A stretch of 64,000 bases of DNA from Tetrahymena elliotti 4EA (taxonomy: Eukaryota; Ciliophora; Oligohymenophorea; Hymenostomatida; Tetrahymenidae), in NCBI GenBank assembly GCA_000231825.2, contig JH720319.1, forward strand, positions 678,080-742,079, written 5' to 3'. The notes under the pieces are model-generated. The model did no database searches, had not been told where the DNA came from, and saw nothing but the letters and a program-made list of their open reading frames with translations. Made by a program: the position numbers and the translations under genes. The first letter of the stretch is position 1; every line of letters begins with the position of its first letter. Below, in pieces: positions 53,401 to 64,000 of this stretch.

Positions 53401-56189
53401 ATAAGAGATACAAGAACTTAAAAAAAAGTTAGAAGTTGGTTTATAATATTAAAATTTAATGTATCAAACGCTCGAAAAGGTTCTTAATAAGACTGAATAG
53501 AAATATCTTAATAGAGAAGAAAAAGGTTTTGTAGAAAACTATTGTGCAATTGCTTTTTTTCGTATCCCCTTATTCTAATAGAATTTTATATAACGTCTGG
53601 GGTTCAATGATTAAAATATCCCTGAAGATCTAAAAAATGTTTTTTAATATTTTGATCATAAGGCTTCAATAATAGATGGAAATAAAGTTTTTGAATCGCT
53701 ATTTGACTGGCAATACTTTTTTTAATCTTACATGTTGTCAGATGTGTAGGGATAGAAAAATTATGAATATCTAGAATAGATAATAAATAAGAACTAAAAA
53801 TATTGGTAACGAATCAGTAAAAAGGGTAGTAGTTTTTTCTTTTTTCTTTCAGAATGGGCTCTATATGTTAATAACGTAGACTAATTTTTATACTTCAAAC
53901 AATTTAAAAATATGTATTTTTTTTATAAAAAGACTGTAATATCAAAAGATCATATTTCATGGAATTAGTTACCTGGTTATCAAGTCCTACTGAAATCTTT
54001 TTTACTTTAGATGGCAAAAAAAGAAACAAGAAATTTAAGAGACTCTTTAAAGATTGCTTCTATGAATTTGCTGTTGAACCCTAATCTCTTAAAAATATAC
54101 ATTCATATTGCTTATAGTAAAACTAAGTAATTTACAAACTGAATTTACATTTCAAATAATGAAAATAGCTTTAAAAAGTTTCGGCTTGTCAAAAATATTT
54201 TTCCATTTAATTAATTATAGAGTGTATGATCATATAAACGTGCTGAGCACATTTAATCTTATTGATTTATGGATGCAAACTCTTTCATAAAATTAATAAA
54301 ACATTCCAGCTGACTTTGATTTGAAATCGTTTTTGAAGGGAATCCAAATGATTTTAGAAGGAGATCATGCTATGTGCATATCTAAAGGACTTGCTATAAT
54401 TTACAATAATTATAATTTACTCTCAAGTAACTATTTTAAATAATAAATTTAATCAATTAATTTACAATTAAATAGATGATATCAGATAAGAAGTGACAGA
54501 ATATCTTTTTGGAAATATTTTTTTTAAGCTGTTTATGCACTGGTCCTAAACTGTTAGATATGTATTCCACCTTCTATTAATATATAGGATTGAGCACCAA
54601 TCAAAAAAATTTCATTTTAGTTCTTTAAATGAAAATTAAAAAATCTAACTCAAGCATTCTTAGGACAGATTAAATTCTTCATTGTTCAAAGTATTTTTAT
54701 TCATTTCTTTTAAAAAAATGAAAAAAATCTTATTAATCATATCTAGTCCAGTGAATTGAACAAGAAGTATCAAAAAATGATGAGAGTATTAGAAAATGCT
54801 GTGCATAATTATAATCACATAATTAATGAATAGAACAATTAAAATACAAAAATATCACTTGTACAACGTTTAAAGTAAAAACTCTAAGATAGGAAGCTGA
54901 ATCATGATGTAAAAAAATCTTCACATATAGATAGACAGAATTCTAACTTACATCATGAAGATTTAAAATAAAACAGTAAATAATTTAAACATATGTATAA
55001 TGCTTAGAGTCATGATTAGCTTAATTTTGATAATTAAATGCTTTAATCCTCAAATATGCCAAAAGTTTTAAGCTACTAAAAGTATGATGAAACTGAAAGT
55101 AAAATTAACATTATTTAATTTCAAATATTAAAAAAAATTTTTAATTAAATAAGATATTTTAATGGAAAATCATACAAAATTAGAATTTCAGTCAAAAATT
55201 TTTGAAGGAAATCAATCAAAAAATATGAATCACTCTCCTTCAATCAATGCATAAAAATCTGAAATAATTGAAAATATATAAGACAATTCATCACATGATT
55301 ATGGAAATAACTAAAAGCAAAAAAAGGAAATAAAGAGAGAAAATAAAAGCGTTTAATTTAGTTAAAAACAAAATTCCAGTCTAACTATTATTGAATAGTC
55401 ATTTTATACATCAGAAATTGATCTTTAGATAGAAACAAATTAAGGTAATTTATTGAATCTCTAAAATGATATATTAAATTTTTTTTAGTTCATGATAGAA
55501 GTTTTATTACTAAATCTTCAAAGTTGAGTAAATAAGAAGAATAAAAGGAGAGAGAGTTAGATCAAGATCAATAACAATCAGATGCATTTGATAAATTTAA
55601 AATTTAAAAGATAAAAAGAAGCTAAACTGAGCATATGGATAATAATAATAACAATATTAAGCATTAAGAGAAAGAAGATGATAATTATGATCGTATTTCA
55701 GTTTAAAATACTAAAAAAAATAAAAAACATTATGGTAGAGATAGCTTATAAAGGATATCAATTATTTCTCCACACAAAACTTAAAAAGCTTTAATATCTG
55801 GAAAAAAGTTTTTATATATTGAAACATTAGGTGAATTATTCAAAAAATTCATTATTCACTAATTAAATTAATTTTTTTAATAAAAAGATAAAGGAAATTC
55901 CTTAAAAAAGATAGAAAAATAATACATCCGCTACCTTCCTTAAGCCTTTTAAGAATTCATGCATATCTAGATGGAATACTAAAACTGGTTTAAAGAGCAT
56001 CAAATCACTATTGAATCTGTAAAAAAAAAATTTTTTTTTTCAGCTTTTTTAAAATATCTATTTACCAAAAAGATGTAAAGTTATGAGAAAATGGCGAAAT
56101 ATCTTAAAGATATTGAAGTCCCATAGGTAATTATGAAGCAATCAATAGATGCCTCGGAAGGTAATGGTTATTATTATTCTGATGAGTGA
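50470..56189 (+). CDS. Acylated (MGNGCSC) protein with C2-like N-terminal domain and large helical body
   Basis: Starts at ATG 50,470 with MGNGCSCKPSSAFKKKEVLL: Gly2 plus Cys5/Cys7 and a basic run form a classic myristoylation/palmitoylation signal for the inner membrane face. The next exons carry a C2-like beta sandwich (RTYYVAVKFLNLDKQFTTEL; MIECEVLIQVLNYKKNNQVI; VEYAMILGYNILQMQTYKLS). After a charged linker (about 51,700-52,700) a long helical region follows (ERLRLKESLLNHFNKVFQIS; DHLLNYADEVDEYLRESYYK; ENYCAIAFFRIPLFQQNFI) with the notable block FFKLFMHWSQTVRYVFHLLL near 54,510-54,580. That block recalls the DUF1765-type region of large uncharacterised eukaryotic proteins, which I cannot verify. 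The tail is low complexity and ends NGYYYSDE, TGA 56,187-56,189. Introns are short, and many exon borders are approximate. I infer a peripheral plasma-membrane scaffold. Confidence 0.68.
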
Positions 56190-56381
56190 ATTAAATTTTT
56201 AATTTAGAAAATCAATAATATAAAAGTTAGATTAGCTTAAATACTAGATTGTAATTTAATAAAAAAATGATTATTTGTTTCAAAGATTGATTATTAGTAA
56301 ATTAATATATTTTTGTATATAGTTTGATGAATTTGTTTATTTGTTTTATTTTAATTATCTTAAAAATCTTATAAAAGAAGC

Positions 56382-59300
56382 ATGCATTTTTATATTAAAT
56401 CTATAAAAAAAGAAACTCAATAAATTCTTAAGTCAACATTTATTATCAATAAAGCATTACCACTTAATCACTTCATTTAGGAACCTAAAGAGTTAAAATA
56501 AATTATAATTTTTAATTAATTTATTTAATATTTATTTTAGATTAAAAATAAGTAGAACTAATAAAAAGCAGAGAAATATTAAGAACATAACATTAGCAAA
56601 ACAAAAAATAATTTCATAGAATTTAATTTAGCTTTAATTTTTAATAATCATTTCCACATGCATTAGGGAAAAAACCATAAGTGTCTTTTTGAAACATAAC
56701 AAAACTTTGCAACTCCTAAAAATTAAAATTAGGAGAGTATTAGATATATAAATACTTTAAGTTCTACATTAGACCCATCAATCAACATTTCTAATAATTT
56801 GTAAATATTTTCTATCTTTACTGTTTATTTTTTAGATTTAGAATAATTTTTCTCACAAATCATATTGCTCTATTAGAAATTTCATCTTAATGATACATAT
56901 CTGTATTTATAAATAGAGAAATTTCAAAATCTGATGATGCAAGTGAAGAATTTTATGCGTTTTAAAAGCAATAAAAAAACTCATAAATGCCTAGAGTGCA
57001 TCCACTTATAAAATAAAAGAAAAATAAGGAAAAATTTGTTTCTTTTAGTAGAGATTAAAGCCCGTCAATTTCTTTCTTCTCCAGCATGACTACAGACTAA
57101 AGAACTCCTTAATAATATCTAAATTAAAGTGAGTCTCCAATGAATTTAAAATCTAACTTTATAAATCACAACAAAAATTTATCTAACTTTCACAATAGCA
57201 TAAAGTAATTAGGTTCAACAATTTAAGAACATAAAAGCTAGGAGATTAAGTATTTGTATATATTTTTTTATTAAAGATAAAAATTTATTTTTAAAAAAGT
57301 AAAAATAATAAAACACAGTCAGAATTTAGTTCTTAATTGATCGAAGCTCTAGAATAATAAATATTATAATTAAAAGAGCATATGCAATAAGTAAAAATAT
57401 TTTTATTTAATATGAAAATATAATTAAAATTTTATAGCAAGATGATGATGATTAACTATGCTAATTTGGCCAAAATAATTATTAGAATAGGTTTCATTCT
57501 TTAAATAGTCATGGAAAGCTAGTATCCTCTATCAATATTTAAAAATAATAAGCATTAGGCATACAAGATGACTCAATAATAAAGCCTATTTTTAAAAATA
57601 ACAATATGAAATCTTAATATATTCAATTAACTAAGGAATTCATTAAGGTATTTCTTTTTACAATTTAAAAAGAATTTTAATTTTTCAAAATAATATTTTT
57701 AACAAATTTCAAGAACAAAAGTTAGCTTGAAGAAGAAATAAAAGAAAAGGAAAAATTAAAAGAAGACTTTAGATAGCTTTAATAAATTATAGATACCTTA
57801 AAATAACAGCTATTCCTATCTCAATAAAACTAAAAATATATTTAGGAAGAATATGACTAAAAGTAAATAAATTAAATATTTAAAATATTCATTTTAATTG
57901 TTTTAAGGATACAGAAATTAATGGAAGAAAAAGAAAGCTTTTAGGCAAAATTAAAAAATTAAAACATTCTTTAATTAGATGACAGGTGCTTATGTAATAT
58001 TGATAAATCTGTATAGGTTTTAATCCAAGTCAAAGATTAAGGTAAAATTTCAAAAATTTTTAAAATAGTCTTTAAGTAAATTTAAAAATAGAATACTAAT
58101 TACTTTAGAATAAATTAAATGATTTAAATAAGTACTATCTAGAGATTCAGCACTCTCATGAGGTTTCTAATAAAACTTTGTAAAAGAAGACTAGTCTTTT
58201 AGATGAAAAAAATAAAGAAATAGAAGAGTGGAAAATAAAATATTAAAATCTGAATAAATAAATTTTAGTTATGCCAAACTATTCCATAGAATTAAGGTAT
58301 TCAAATTAAAAAATAGCTGATTTAGAAATTAGAATTAGAGAATTAGTTGAATAAAATGAAAAATAAAAAATGGAAAATGTTAATTTAGAAATAGAAAATA
58401 AGAAATTTGTAGATATCAAAAATTAGTATGAAAAATTATCAAAAGAGTATATTTTGATGAAGTAAGACATTATTGTCTTAAAGAACATCTAAAATTAATT
58501 CTAAGATTTTCTTTCTCAGAGTTAAAAGGAAAATGGAAAATTATATTCAAATGATCATATATTCAGCTTAGTTAGCAGCACTAATAGAAATCTTTATAGT
58601 ACATTTAGAGAAAATAATTTTTAAGAAGACTAAATAATAGAACCAGCTCATAACTAAAATTCTTAAGCTAAAGAATAAACTTAATAAAATTTATCAAAAA
58701 ACTGCTAAAACTCTTAGTAAACTGTTGGTTTTAGCTCACAGGAAGAAAATGAGCAATTTTGTAAATTAAATTAATCAACTAACTCATAAAATAAATTTAT
58801 TAATTAATTATTTTAAGAAATTAATATAAATGGAAATAAAAAAGATGATGCTATCTATTCCTAGTCTATTAATCAAAACCAAGGAGATTATTTAAAAGAG
58901 AAGGTTAATTTTAAAGATAATTAAATTGATAATTGTATATTATAGCTACAGCAGCAGTTAGAAGAGTATAAATAAAAGCTATTTAAATTGTAAGAAAGTT
59001 AGCCAAATAACAAAGTCAATCCAAATTCCTCTATTGAGGTAATAGTTTTTAATTCGTAAAACAAAAGAAATAGAGCAAATATAATTCAACTTTACTATTC
59101 TTATTGAATTTGTAAAAAAAATACAATTTAACAAATCATTTAAAAGCAAAAAATTTAATTAAATCTTTCTCTTGATTTATCAAAGAATATTTTTTAAACA
59201 TATATAAAATAATAAAAATTTAAATAATCAGGTTGCTTAAAATGATGGTTAATAAGGAAATAATTTGATTGTAAATTTAAATGATCAGATATCCTAATTA

Positions 59301-60388
59301 GAGCTCATATTAAAAGAAAAAAATAATCTTTTAGAATAATCATTTATTGAAAAAATGCAAATGCTTTCAGAACTCACTTAGATCTAAGAGAGGGAGAAAA
59401 TTTTGTTAAAAGGAAATGAAAATTTATAATAAATGTATATGGAAATAAGATCAGAGTTTGAAAGTTTCTGTATAAAAGACAAAGTTAATTCAGAAAAAAT
59501 CTAATTGTATGAAGAAGAGTTGAAAAATTTATAATCATAATACATAGAAATTTAACAGAATTATTAAACTCTTTTACAAAAGAATGATGTCTCAAACAGT
59601 TATAAATTGTAAGATTAAGAAAGTTAAAATTTACAACAAAATTGCATAGAAAGTGTTGAATTTTCTTAATAAGATCAAACAAAGGTATCAAAAGCAGAGT
59701 AGCTGTGCTTAAATCCAAATATCAAAGAGTACTCAGATACAAATTAGGATGAAGAAGTTAAGTAAAGTAAAAATGATAGAATTTCAGAAGAGGTAATATT
59801 TTTATCATAATAATCAAATTTTTATAAAATAATTGTTATCAAAAGTAAATATCTGAAATAGAAAGTGAAAATATAATTGAGAGTAAGGATTTAAATAATT
59901 CACCACCACCACCAGAAAAGAAGGAATAACTAAACAAATGTGAGAATTAAAAATAGATTTACAAAGAGAGTTAAATTTAACAATTAAAAACAATAGTAAA
60001 AAATGGAAGAAATGAAATTGACCAATTGTATTAGGTGCTCAGCTAAAGAAAAAATGAAAATGAATATTTGTAGTTGGTGGTTAATTAAAAAGAATAAGAA
60101 AATGAAAAACTTACTTAATAAATGTAAATTTTAATACTGGAAATGGAAAAATAGTAAAGTTAGTTAAATTAATTAAGTTAAGATATCTAAGAATTAACAA
60201 AACTCAAAAACAAATTTTAATAGTAAGCTGACAGATATTTCTTAGAAGCAGTTAAAAAGAATAAAGAATTAATTGAAGTTACAGAAATTTGCAATGTGAT
60301 GAAAGCAAAATATGAAGATGCTCTATAAAATATCAAAGACTTGGAATCTAGAATGATCTTATAGACTGAATCAGACAAAACTTTTTGA
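56382..60388 (+). CDS. Long coiled-coil protein
   Basis: The start is least certain: ATG 56,382 opens MHFYIKSIKKETQQILKSTF. The end is TGA 60,386-60,388. The N-terminal third is Ser/Asn-rich (RDQSPSISFFSSMTTDQRTP). From about 57,320 coiled coil dominates: QLIEALEQQILQLKEHMQQ; EEEIKEKEKLKEDFRQLQQI; EKMQMLSELTQIQEREKILL; LYEEELKNLQSQYIEIQQNY. A PPPPEKKEQ break at about 59,905 is followed by a final coiled coil (QQLKTIVKNGRNEIDQLYQV ... YFLEAVKKNKELIEVTEICN). There is no membrane segment or catalytic motif. Codon use is heavy in TAA/TAG Gln. It is likely a cytoskeletal or centrosome/basal-body type scaffold, judged on style alone. Confidence 0.72.
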
Positions 60389-60869
60389 TAAAACAAAGGA
60401 AATAATTTATTAAAAAATTAAAAATTTCATATTTATGAATTTGTATTTATTTTTTTGTTTTTTTGGCTGTCATAGAGTTATTAATCTTATCAATTTCCCT
60501 CAGTATATTTTTTTCCTGTAAGAAAAGCAGTATTTATTCAAAATAATCAATAAAAGTTTTTCATATTCTTTTTTTTGCAGAATTCAAAAATAATTAAAGT
60601 CTTTTTATTAATATTTAAAAAATTTAAAGAAAAAGAAAAGACTGTTTTTACCTTTGTTTGCTAAAAAAATAACATTTTAAATTATTGTTTTTATTATTTA
60701 TTGCTTATTATTTGCGCCAAATTAAAACATTCCTTCAAAAATTTAATAATATCCTTAGATTGAAAAATAACAAATAATTTTCAAAATCTTGTCTTTTAAA
60801 TTTTCAAAAAAAATTCTGGATTAAAAATATCTTTAATAATACTGAATTAGTAAGTAAGTAAATAGATAA
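60389..60869. other. AT-rich spacer, 481 bp
   Basis: Long T and A runs, and GT-rich T tracts near 60,450. No gene or clear element. Confidence 0.5.
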
Positions 60870-62366
60870 ATGGATTAGCAAGAACAGTTCAAGGAAAAAA
60901 TGGAAAAGCTAAAGCAAGTTTTTAGCAAAACATAGATCACTAAGGAAGAGAATGATGGATAAAAGTCTTATCTAGAAATATTTCTTCAGAATAATCAATA
61001 ACTTAAAAAAGCACTAGACTCTAATAAATTTGCTTCAATGTTAACTAAATCAGGAGATATCTAAAGAGGTGAGAAGCATTTTTTACAAGGAATTAAACTA
61101 GTGGAAGAAGCAAACCCTCCTATTTCATTTTCAAATATTTACTTAAATTTGGGAAATCTATATGCCTAAAAGAGAGATTATCCAAAAGCTATTGAATTTT
61201 ATTTAAAAGTGATAGAAAAGTCTCCTCATAATATTGAGAATAATAAATAAAGCAACTTTTAGTCTTTTGAATTTGATCCATCTCTAAATAATAAGGAAGC
61301 ATTCTTAGATGCATACACTAATATAGGTAAATAATTTGAGAAAATGAATATTAATTTTATTTAGCTTATAATTAATTAAAGCTGTTATGTATGTGAATAG
61401 TGGAGAGAAAGAAAAGTCATATGAATTTTGTTTAAAGGCAATAGAGTTAAACCCTGATAACAAAGAAGCTTTAATTAATTTAGGTGATATTTTAAGATAA
61501 CTAGGAAGATAAAAAGAAGCCATTTCTATTACTTGGGGGCTAATTGAAAAGCTTACTAATAAAAATAAAATATAAAAATAAAATGATTTATATGTAAGAC
61601 CTATACCAGTAGACGTTTAGTAATTATAAAAGGGATTTTCACATTAATCAAAAGAAAATGAAGAATAATGTGTTAATATTCTTTGTGTTAAGTGGGGTAC
61701 AAGATATGACTCTGAATACGTAAATAAACTCTATAGAGGAATTAAAAGAAATACAAATTTGCCTTTTAATTTTTATTGTTTCACTGAAGATAGAAAAGGA
61801 TTAGATGAAAATATTATTTCTGTAGAGTTGATGAACTAATGGTATAGATGGTGGGGTAAAGCAACTCTATTTTCTTTATCTTATAATTTAAAAGGAAATT
61901 TGAACTTTTATATAGATTTAGATATGGTAATTACTGGTAATATTGACAATCTTTTGAGATACAAAGTATGTTTTAAATTATGTTTTATATAATAATATTA
62001 AATATTTTTTAGGGTGGATTTGCTATTTTAAAGACTGAAGATTTAGCTTGCGAAAAAGATCATAAAGATGGTTATAATAGCAGTATTATGATTTGGGATA
62101 AGAGAAATTTAGATTTAGAAAGAGTTTATATTGCTTTAAAAGATAATTTTGAATAAATCACACAGTATATAGTTAGATTTGATTATTGGTTGGAAATGAT
62201 GATAAAAAATGCTGATTTTATATAAGAAATCTTTCCTACCAAAGTTTCTGATTATTTAAATTATTGTTAAGAAAAATTACCTCAAAACACTTGCATAGTA
62301 TGCTTTCCAAGAAAACCAAAGCCAGAAGACTATCCTTCTGAGTGGATAAAGGAATATTGGATTTGA
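60870..62366 (+). CDS. TPR protein fused to a DxD-type glycosyltransferase domain
   Basis: Three exons: ATG 60,870 to about 61,325; from about 61,382 (after GTAAAT...TTAAAG) to about 61,967; and after GTATGT...TTTTAG to TGA 62,364-62,366. The N-terminal half has tetratricopeptide repeats (YLNLGNLYAQKRDYPKAIEF; KSYEFCLKAIELNPDNKEAL; ALINLGDILRQLGRQKEAIS). The C-terminal half starts VNILCVKWGTRYDSEYVNKL and contains PFNFYCFTED, YRWWGKATLFSLSYN and the putative nucleotide-sugar/metal site FYIDLDMVITGNIDNLL, then GYNSSIMIWDKR. This is the order of GT-A fold enzymes related to glycosyltransferase family 8. No signal peptide or membrane segment is seen, so it should act in the cytosol or nucleus unless an upstream exon is missing. 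Donor and acceptor are unknown. Similar enzymes are frequent in bacteria, so transfer is possible but untested. Confidence 0.85.
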
Positions 62367-62538
62367 AATTAAAATATAATTTGTGTATTTTATGTTAAAT
62401 ATTAATTTATTTAGTTAAGAATTTTCAAAATATCTTAAGTTATTGTTATTCATTCAATAATTTAAATATATTTTTTATTTTTAAAAAAATTAAATTTATT
62501 GTTTGAGTGATGAGTAATCATAAATTAACATTTTTCAG

Positions 62539-62699
62539 AAATTACCTTCAAGAATAAGGTTTATTTCATGTTTGGAAAATTTAAGTTTTTACAATCAGAA
62601 GAAGCTATGCAGCATTATTATTAAACTAAAATTAGAAAGTAAGCTCCAGAGGAAATAACATAAACAAAAGAACACTTTATTAATAATAAGTTGTAAACA
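62539..62699 (+). CDS. Possible exon of an interrupted gene
   Basis: After TTTTTCAG at about 62,531-62,538 the frame EITFKNKVYFMFGKFKFLQS, continuing EEAMQHYYQTKIRKQAPEEI, stays open to 62,699. There it meets both a possible splice donor (GTAACT) and a sequence resembling a Tc1-type inverted-repeat end (CAGTAACTTTTCAAAAA from 62,698). ATG lies at 62,568. An overlapping frame from ATG near 62,510 is also open but less protein-like. No family is recognised. It may be the 5' part of a gene split by the transposon, or a short unrelated exon. Confidence 0.35.
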
Positions 62700-64000
62700 G
62701 TAACTTTTCAAAAAAATACTAAATAAAATATAAATAATAGTAATATTATAATATACATGTAAATGGATTTATAGTAAAGCAACCCAAAAAAGTTTTGGAA
62801 AAGAAAAATTATAATTCTGTCAAGATGCTATTTTTATTAAATATAAATGAAATATCTCTTTTGAATTCTTAAAGAGCAATATTAAATTAATAAACTCAAA
62901 GTCTAAAAATAATTAAATTAAATTGTTTAAGCAGATTGACTAATCATAAGAAAAATATAAAAATGGTGCTAATCGATTTTGAAAGAGGATAGATTGTAGG
63001 AGGTTATCAAATCTATGAATATTTAGTTAAAAATAATTCTTCTATCCTCAACTACTCATAGCTTACAGATTTTCAATATTCAACTGTAAATAGATTTTAG
63101 ATTAATGGTCAAACACAGGTAATGTAGATAGAAAAATGTCAAGCGGAAGATCAAAGTTGATTTCTATTGAATAATCTAAAAAACTCGTTTAAGTTTTACA
63201 AAGAAACCCTGCCTAATCAATTCCTGAGCTGATGAAGAATAAAACTGTTTAATCTATGAATATAGAAGCTTACTCTTAGACCATAATTAACACCTTAAAA
63301 GAATTAGGATTTGAAAGATACAGAAAACGAAGATCACACTTTATTTCTAATTAGAATATTATAAAAAGATAAGCATAGTATGAAGAAAGAAAGAATTGGT
63401 AAGCAAAAGACTTTGAACAGATTTTATTTTCATGAATCTTATATTTATCACAATTATTATTGAACAGATTTCATCTAGAAACGCTCTTGTTAAGTATGGG
63501 ATAATAAAATGTTTGAATTTTAATCCAAATATTCAAAGAAAGTGCTTGTGTGGGCTTTAATTAGTGCTTATGGAGAAATAGCCTTTAAAATGATAGAGGA
63601 AACATTAACAGCTGATTCATATATTGCTCAAGTGCTTGAATAAGTGATAGCAGAGTAGGAATTACTAATGAAGGATTAGTTTTGTTTTTTAACTAGACAA
63701 TGCGAAGGCCCATTTAGCTAAAAAAACAATGCACTGTGGTTTGAAGACAATAACGTAGAAGTCTTTATATTAAAGTTTACCTGAAAGGATTCAGATGATT
63801 TTAAATGTAGGAGGAAAATAATTTTTATTAGCCAAACTCAACATATAGCATTTAATGGAGGCTGAATGATATTATTCTACTGTATTTTATTAAAGAAAAT
63901 AAATAAAAACTCAAAATTAAGAGAAATGGAAAAGAAGAAACATTCCTCTAAACTAAGATAAAAATAAATTAATTTTATCTCAATACAACTTCAAATTAAT
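62698..64000 (+). mobile_element. Decayed Tc1/mariner-type transposon (runs off window)
   Basis: The region encodes the pieces of a Tc1-like transposase in the right order, using TAA/TAG as Gln. A left end is suggested by CAGTAACTTTTCAAAAA at 62,698, similar in style to Tc1 inverted repeats (CAGT..., with a CAAAA run), but the flanking target TA is not perfect and the right end is outside the window. Its lesions show it is inactive. Such elements are typical of ciliate germline-limited DNA. Confidence 0.7.
62963..63900 (+). pseudogene. Tc1/mariner transposase pseudogene
   Basis: ATG 62,963 begins the paired-type helix-turn-helix (MVLIDFERGQIVGGYQIYEY ... YSTVNRFQINGQT). A frameshift near 63,110-63,118 leads to GNVDRKMSSGRSKLISIEQS, the usual G-N-V...SGR linker, then SQTIINTLKELGFERYRKRR. 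At the first catalytic Asp the frame breaks again (ILFS, then ESYIYHNYY, near 63,434), and a TGA follows near 63,462. The RNaseH-like core continues (VWDNKMFEFQSKYSKKVLVW; TADSYIAQVLEQ). A third shift in a T run near 63,693 leads to the second catalytic Asp, QLDNAKAHLAKKTMHCGLKT. The third site, normally S-P-D-L-N-x-I-E, is eroded (a one-base insertion in D-L-N-V, and Gly codons where I-E is expected). At least three frameshifts and one stop make it non-functional. Confidence 0.82.

Noticed and set aside
1..64000. Chromosome breakage sequence, telomeric repeat, tRNA, rRNA or CRISPR
   Set aside because: I scanned for TAAACCAACCTCTTT-like, GGGGTT-like and tRNA T-arm patterns by eye and found none. 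A computed search could still find diverged cases.

Overview
The window reads as nuclear DNA of an oligohymenophorean ciliate, most likely Tetrahymena or a close relative. Long reading frames appear only when TAA and TAG are read as glutamine and TGA is the only stop. Coding stretches are moderately AT-rich, spacers and introns are extremely AT-rich, and introns are mostly 45-70 nt with GTA...AG borders. I saw no tRNA, rRNA, telomeric repeat or Tetrahymena-type chromosome breakage sequence. A decayed Tc1/mariner transposase at the right edge would fit a germline (micronuclear) sequence, but the sequence alone cannot settle germline versus somatic origin.

Layout. 1-956: N-terminal part of an intronless minus-strand gene. 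957-14,650: a very AT-rich, gene-poor stretch with one two-exon minus-strand gene (7,578-9,692), a cluster of TTAATAATATTATTAA palindromes (about 980-2,780) and small direct repeats. 14,650-16,639: an EF-hand-like/C2/four-TM membrane protein. 17,290-18,046: a five-exon TRAPPC4/Trs23 gene. A tandem duplication of about 536 bp (17,891-18,972) spans the junction between TRAPPC4 and the next gene, a small coiled-coil protein. 19,568-21,070: a nine-exon minus-strand coiled-coil gene. 21,428-23,251: a leucine-rich-repeat gene. 24,038-25,445: mitochondrial EF-Ts with a clear presequence. 25,882-34,640 and 35,535-44,523: two giant tandem paralogues encoding secreted, apparently surface-anchored proteins. 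44,833-49,797: a Q-rich coiled-coil protein. 50,470-56,189: an acylated (MGNGCSC) C2-like large protein. 56,382-60,388: a long coiled-coil protein. 60,870-62,366: a TPR-glycosyltransferase fusion. 62,539-64,000: a possible interrupted exon followed by the transposon relic.

The genes do not form a pathway. Membrane traffic and surface themes recur (TRAPPC4, two C2-type proteins, two giant surface proteins, a glycosyltransferase), but co-location in ciliates is weak evidence of joint function. The best leads are the gene-junction duplication, the giant surface paralogue pair, the C2 membrane protein, the decayed transposon that may interrupt an exon, and the palindrome cluster upstream of the first gene. 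Exon borders were read by eye. Phases were checked base by base for TRAPPC4, EF-Ts and the minus-strand coiled-coil gene, and less completely elsewhere.
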